NCBI RefSeq assembly: GCF_001640805.2 | Contig: NC_066844.1 | Location: forward strand, 11,406,863-11,470,862 | Direction of reading: 5' to 3' | From: Lates calcarifer | Lineage: Eukaryota > Chordata > Actinopteri > Centropomidae | Length of the DNA: 64,000 nt | Shown: positions 60,143 through 64,000 of the stretch, piece after piece | How the letters are laid out: every line of letters starts with the position of its first letter | Position numbering within the stretch: position 1 is the stretch's first letter | Made by a program: the position numbers and the translations under genes | Notes under the pieces: generated by a model | Told to the model about the DNA's origin: nothing | Databases searched by the model: none | What the model saw: the letters and a program-made list of their open reading frames with translations, nothing else

Positions 60143-60430
60143 CATACACTGTGTGAAGAGGTCCTCACCAGAACAGCAACAACATTAGTTGTTTCTTTAA
60201 AAACTGAAAATGACCTCTGCAAGCTGCTGTGTAAATTATTTATCTCTCTCTCTATGTGGACAGTGTGGAATTGTTGTAATACTTCACAACCTCTTAAAGT
60301 TGTACTCCACTGATTTAGCATTACACTCCTATAACACTAATACTGCCTGACTCATGATGTTCAGTTTTAAAAGTATTTAAATCAAGAGACATCATCTTCT
60401 TTTCTTCCACTCATTCTTTTCCCTTGTTAG

Positions 60431-60475
60431 AATCTGGCATCGTCATTACCCACAACCCAGCGCATCCAATCACAG
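60431..60475 (+). other. Candidate 45-bp exon
   Basis: A long pyrimidine tract (TTCTTTTCTTCCACTCATTC then TTTTCCCTTGTTAG) precedes and GTCAGA follows 45 bp. In phase 0 it reads NLASSLPTTQRIQSQ. In the phase needed to follow the 58675-58747 candidate it reads ESGIVITHNPAHPIT. It overlaps the promoter-like region below, so at most one reading is right. Confidence 0.15.
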
Positions 60476-60581
60476 GTCAGAGTTCAGAGTCAGAGATTTG
60501 GGTGTTATGCTTGTATAGCTGCTGATATAACCTCAAGGCACTAGCCTGAGACACAGACGAAGAGCAGGCTACAAAGTTCTG
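60465..60581 (+). promoter_or_regulatory. Possible CCAAT/TATA promoter with short noncoding first exon
   Basis: CCAATCAC (60465-60472) lies about 60 bp upstream of TATAA (60526-60530). Initiation would be expected about 30 bp downstream near ACACAGACG (60551-60559). A perfect donor GTAAGTTC follows at 60582. The spacing matches classical TATA promoters with a first exon of about 30 bp, as seen in some secreted-protein genes. No coding exon was found downstream within the window. Confidence 0.22.
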
Positions 60582-60764
60582 GTAAGTTCACTGATATATG
60601 CAATAGTACCCCTAACACCAAAAGGGTGAAGGACTCCTTTAAAATAACATTAATAATTTTTCTTGGCCCCTTGGGGTTTCTGAAAGCTGTAAACACAACA
60701 TTATCATATTATCACCTTGTAAAGGTTTTATGGTGAACTTGTTTACAAACAGTAGCTTATTTAC

Positions 60765-60857
60765 AGACCCAGAAAACACAGGGAGAAAATGTAAACTCAG
60801 AACAGAAAATTCCTGGGTAAACCAGACTTTGAACCTGAAACCTTCTTGCTGTGAGCA
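60765..60857 (-). mobile_element. V-SINE fragment, minus orientation
   Basis: AACACAGGGAGAAAATGTAAAC, CAGACTTTGAACCTGAAACC and TTCTTGCTGTGAG correspond to the region between the V-domain and the tRNA-like head. The rest is missing on both sides. The 68-codon ORF over it is an artefact. Confidence 0.7.
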
Positions 60858-60875
60858 GCAAGAAGGTTCACAGCA
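60840..60875. repeat. 13-bp perfect hairpin at a V-SINE breakpoint
   Basis: AACCTTCTTGCTG pairs with CAGCAAGAAGGTT across a TGAG loop, right where the V-SINE match stops. The second arm looks like an inverted copy of the SINE end. Confidence 0.85.
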
Positions 60876-62540
60876 AGAATGGCTGCTTTTACCTCTGTTT
60901 TGCCTCCCACCAACTTCTGAGAGAGTATCTGACTGAGACTGTACCAGAATAGGAAATCTACGGGCCAGAAAACCAAAACAATGAGCTAGAAGATGCTAAA
61001 ACATTAGCAAATCCCTGCAAGTAATCACCTGACTTTGAGCTGCAGAGTTGGGTGATAATTCTCCATAGATTAATCACTATGAGTGACATGCCTTCTTTTA
61101 AACAGACAAATTTGATCCATTGTTAATATAAATATACTGTTATGTGTAGCTTTTAAGGAGGATGTCTGGTGGATTCTTGGGTGAAAAAAATATAACTGAC
61201 ATGGCTGTTGGCAATTTTGAGAGGCACTAACAAACAATATAAGAGACATCAGATCAGAAGTTGCTCATAGCAACTAGGCAGGGCAATGACAAACAACAAA
61301 TTTTGTTGTTTAGTTCGGAAGGTCTGTTAGCTGTGTAGGGTGTCTGTTTAAAAACACTCAGGTTTAATATCACAAGAAAAGCCTGTGCATAGTTCATCTG
61401 TAGACAGTGTCTACCAGAGAAAATTGAAATCAGAGAGACAGTTGCATGCAGAACCCATCTGCTATTTAGGTCAGGTGCAGGACAACAGATTCAGTGAGTG
61501 ACCAAGTTACCCAAAATAAATAAATAAATACATAAATAAAGGTTTATCAGACTGAAAAAGCCAACGTTTCAATGATAACTGGACTGAGTATATAATCAAA
61601 ATAAAATACATTATCAATGCCTGGAGAAAAAAAAAGGAAAGTTTCTGTGGATTTTGCTTACAACGGAATAAAGAAACTCTGTCTTGTACCAGCTTATACA
61701 AAAATCATTTGAATGGGAAATCCCACAATGGAGCAATTATCAAATAATAACATTCATTTTAAGCCATGCAGGGGCCATGTCAGCAACATATGTATTGACA
61801 ACATTTTTAATTTGAATCAAAAGGACACTGTTTATTATATTAGCAGACAGAAAGAATATCAGTTAAATAGAGGCTCGAGATAAATGAATAGATTTAGACA
61901 GATATGGGAAATGGTGAAAAGTCTGAGACACAGAATGTGAACCACTGATGGCCAGAGAGCACAAGAAACATCCATTACCTACTCTATTCACAGTGGCCTC
62001 GTGTGGCCCACAGCCTTATTACCATGTTGGCCTCATCACATAAGCAAACCTTACATATTGACAAAGAAGACACTGAGAGCTGCAGTATATTGTATACCAC
62101 AGCTATGTTTGCCCTACTCCATTACAATAATTGCCAATGTCTGCTTCTGTCTGGAAGGGAGGAAAAATGTTTTTATGGCAACTTTTTAGAGAGACAGTTT
62201 GATTAGAAAGAATATTATCTTGACCCTAGACCTGGCTATTCAGCAGCATGTTCATAGGATGAATGAGTATGGTGCTATCTGATTTTAGCAACATTTCTTC
62301 AAGTTATCTGTTTCTCACAAACACAGAAAAACTGGCCACATTTTCCCAGTGATGTACAAGTTTGTATGAGTCTGAGTTTGCAGGTGTTTGCTTAGTGCCT
62401 AAAGTTATGGAGTTTGCTAGATAGTGGTGTGCACCCACTTACTGAATGGCAGGCAGGAGAGGGCTCTCTTTCCCCCGTTCAGTTGAGAGCCAAAACATTG
62501 AGTTTTGGAGTATTTCAATTTATCTGCCTTTAGCTTTATT
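60876..62540. other. Unique non-coding sequence
   Basis: (AAAT)n-type repeats lie at 61514-61540. No gene or other repeat is recognised; overlapping ORFs at 62001-62206 have no domains. Confidence 0.45.
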
Positions 62541-63862
62541 TATAGATTTATAGAATCTGACCAGATGAGATATATAATCCTTCCAGCGAGTTCTGGCTCT
62601 ACCCCAAGGTCTCCTTCCAGTAGGATGTGCCCGGAAAACCTCCAAAGGGAGGTGCCAGGAGGCATCCTGATCAGATGCCTGAACCACCTCTCATTTTGGC
62701 CACTTGTATCCATGATCTCGTCCTTTCGGTCACTAACCACAGCTCTGTCCAGTACAAGGACTGCATTATTGGTAATGCAGCACTGATCCACCTATCAATC
62801 TCCCACCCCTCTGTGTCCTCACTTGTGAACAAGACCCCAAGGTACTTGAACTCCCTCACTTGAGGCAGCAACTCTCCCCCCATCCAGATGGAACAATCCA
62901 CCGTTTTCCGGCAGAGAACCATGGCCTCAGACAGGTGCTGACTCTCATCCCGGCCGCTTCACACTCTGCTGCAAACCGTCCCAGTGCGAGCGCTGGAGGT
63001 CTCTGTCTGATGAATCCAGCAGAACCACATTGTCTGAAAATAGCAGCAACACAATCCTGAGGTTCCCAAACTGGACACACTCCTCACCTCGGCTGCACCT
63101 TGAGATCCTGTCCATCAATGTCATGAATAGGATCAGAGACAAGGGGCACCCTTGGCGGAGTCCAACACCCACTGGAAACATGTTTGACCAAGGATGCGGA
63201 CACAGCTTTGGTTGTATACTGACTTGACAGCTCGCCTCTGCCACCCCGGTACCCCCATATTCCCTCAGTACCCCCCACAAGGTCCCTTGGGGAACATGAT
63301 CATATGCCTTCTCCAAGTCCACAAAGCACATGTAGACTGGATGGTCATACTCCCATGCCCCCCTTAGCACTCCCACAAGTTCGATAGTCGGTTGGAGCCT
63401 CCTTTTCAGCACCCTGGCGTAAACTTTCCCAGGGAAGCTGAGTAGTATTATGCCTCTATAATTAGAGCACACCTTCCAGTCCACCTCGGTCTGCCACTCC
63501 ACTGGTAGTGTCCCTAACCTCCATGCAACATTGAAGAGGCATGTCAACCAAGACAACCCCATAATATCCAGAGCCTTTAGCATCTCAGGTTGAATCTCAT
63601 CCACACCTGGTGCCTTACCACTGAGGAGCTTTTTAACTACCTCAGTGACCTCTGCCAGGGATATGGATGGGGCTTCCCCAAGTCTTCAGACTCTGCCCCA
63701 TCTCCAGAGGAGATTTTGGCCAGATTTAGGGGTTCCTCAAAGTGCTCTGTCCACCACCCGAATATAACCCCAGTTCGGGTCAGCAGTCCTTATCCATAGC
63801 CTCCCTGAACTTCTTCCATACCCAGCTTTTTGCTTCTGTGACTGCAGAGGCTGCTTCAGGAG
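62541..63862 (-). mobile_element. Rex3/RTE-like LINE, truncated and decayed
   Basis: On the minus strand the homology runs in the order expected for the ORF of fish RTE-type LINEs. It starts with a linker region (KSWVWKKFREAM), then the reverse transcriptase, then the C-terminal part with YLGVLFTSED, LVTERTRSWIQVAK and RHLIRMPPGT. The 5' endonuclease and the 3' end with tail are absent. The element is broken by frameshifts and in-frame deletions. It is assigned to the RTE/Rex3 group from the protein motifs and because RTE elements share the GGAT-type tail found on the V-SINEs here. Confidence 0.85.
62541..63862 (-). pseudogene. Reverse transcriptase pseudogene (RTE-type)
   Basis: A non-LTR reverse transcriptase copies the element's RNA at a nicked chromosomal site. 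The longest piece (63604-62945, 219 codons) starts MDEIQPEMLKALDIMGLSWL and contains CSNYRGIILLSFPGKVYARV. It continues through MCFVDLEKAYDHVPQGTLW (block A, with the first catalytic aspartate) and GVGLRQGCPLSLILF (block B). The catalytic YADD/FADD box is FSDN (about 63029-63040), so the second aspartate is lost. Segments between the TEVDWK and VCSNYRG words, and before LRGAWEYDHPVYMCF, are missing relative to intact relatives. Further pieces in other frames are at 62922-62671 (GGELLPQVREFKYLGVLFTS) and 62791-62540. In 62922-62671 the stretch between MQSLYW and ELWLVTERTR is deleted. Non-functional. Confidence 0.87.
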
Positions 63863-64000
63863 ACCCCTGGGCAATGTTCCCCTTAATTCTGGAACCGACT
63901 TGAAGAATTCCTTGGACCATTGTGAGCAACATTAGACGTGTGCGACAGTGTGCACGTCTGAGAAAGTGGGAGAAAGCGGGAGCAGTGCGCGATTGTGCAG
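63863..64000. other. Window edge, CpG-richer sequence of unknown repeat
   Basis: AATGTTCCCCTTAATTCTGG and a G+C-richer run (GTGTGCGACAGTGTGCACG, GCAGTGCGCGATTGTGCAG) resemble the end of a dispersed element with a TGTTCCC start, cut by the window edge. The family is not identified. Confidence 0.3.

Larger units (their letters stand above)
57991..60764. other. Unique non-coding sequence with candidate exons/promoter
   Basis: Outside the separately listed candidates (58675-58747, 60005-60142, 60431-60581) nothing is recognised. Confidence 0.4.

Overview
This window looks like vertebrate DNA, most likely a percomorph-type ray-finned fish. It is AT-rich, full of TA/CA/GATA microsatellites, and carries repeats typical of teleosts: V-SINEs with a GGAT-type tail, a tRNA-derived SINE beginning GCGGCTGTGGCTCAG, a Rex3/RTE-like LINE, Tc1-like DNA transposon relics, a piggyBac-type MITE and fragments beginning AGGGCCCGAG. 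No bacterial-style gene organisation is present. I found no complete protein-coding gene, tRNA gene or rRNA gene. Nearly every ORF above 60 codons is explained by chance or by a repeat, so the window is best read as intergenic or deep-intronic sequence.

Layout. 1-9000: unique sequence with a piggyBac-type MITE (701-902), a pyrimidine-rich block (6540-6960) and a compact CpG-dense island (8600-9000). 9000-28000: mostly unique sequence with three V-SINE copies, a LINE/SINE tail, a truncated tRNA SINE, microsatellites and several conserved-element-like stretches. 28000-36600: a TA-flanked Tc1-like transposon with a transposase relic, a second SINE type, an AGGGCCCGAG-type fragment and a clean 970-bp solo LTR. 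36600-48900: a nearly complete tRNA SINE, a rearranged Tc1 fragment bracketed by a direct duplication, and a compound microsatellite. 48898-50515: a V-SINE split by a 1375-bp foldback DNA transposon with very long inverted repeats and a 6-bp target duplication. 50516-62500: unique sequence with the strongest enhancer-like stretch (55530-55680), several candidate exons and a possible TATA/CCAAT promoter. 62541-63862: a decayed Rex3/RTE-like reverse transcriptase on the minus strand, truncated and without an intact catalytic motif.

No genes work together here in the sense of an operon or pathway. The most informative material is the mobile-element archaeology (the foldback element inside a V-SINE, the solo LTR and the Tc1 relics) and a handful of possible regulatory or exonic islands. 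The candidate exons are supported only by splice-site quality and open frames. In 64 kb of non-coding DNA such pseudo-exons are expected, so they are scored low.
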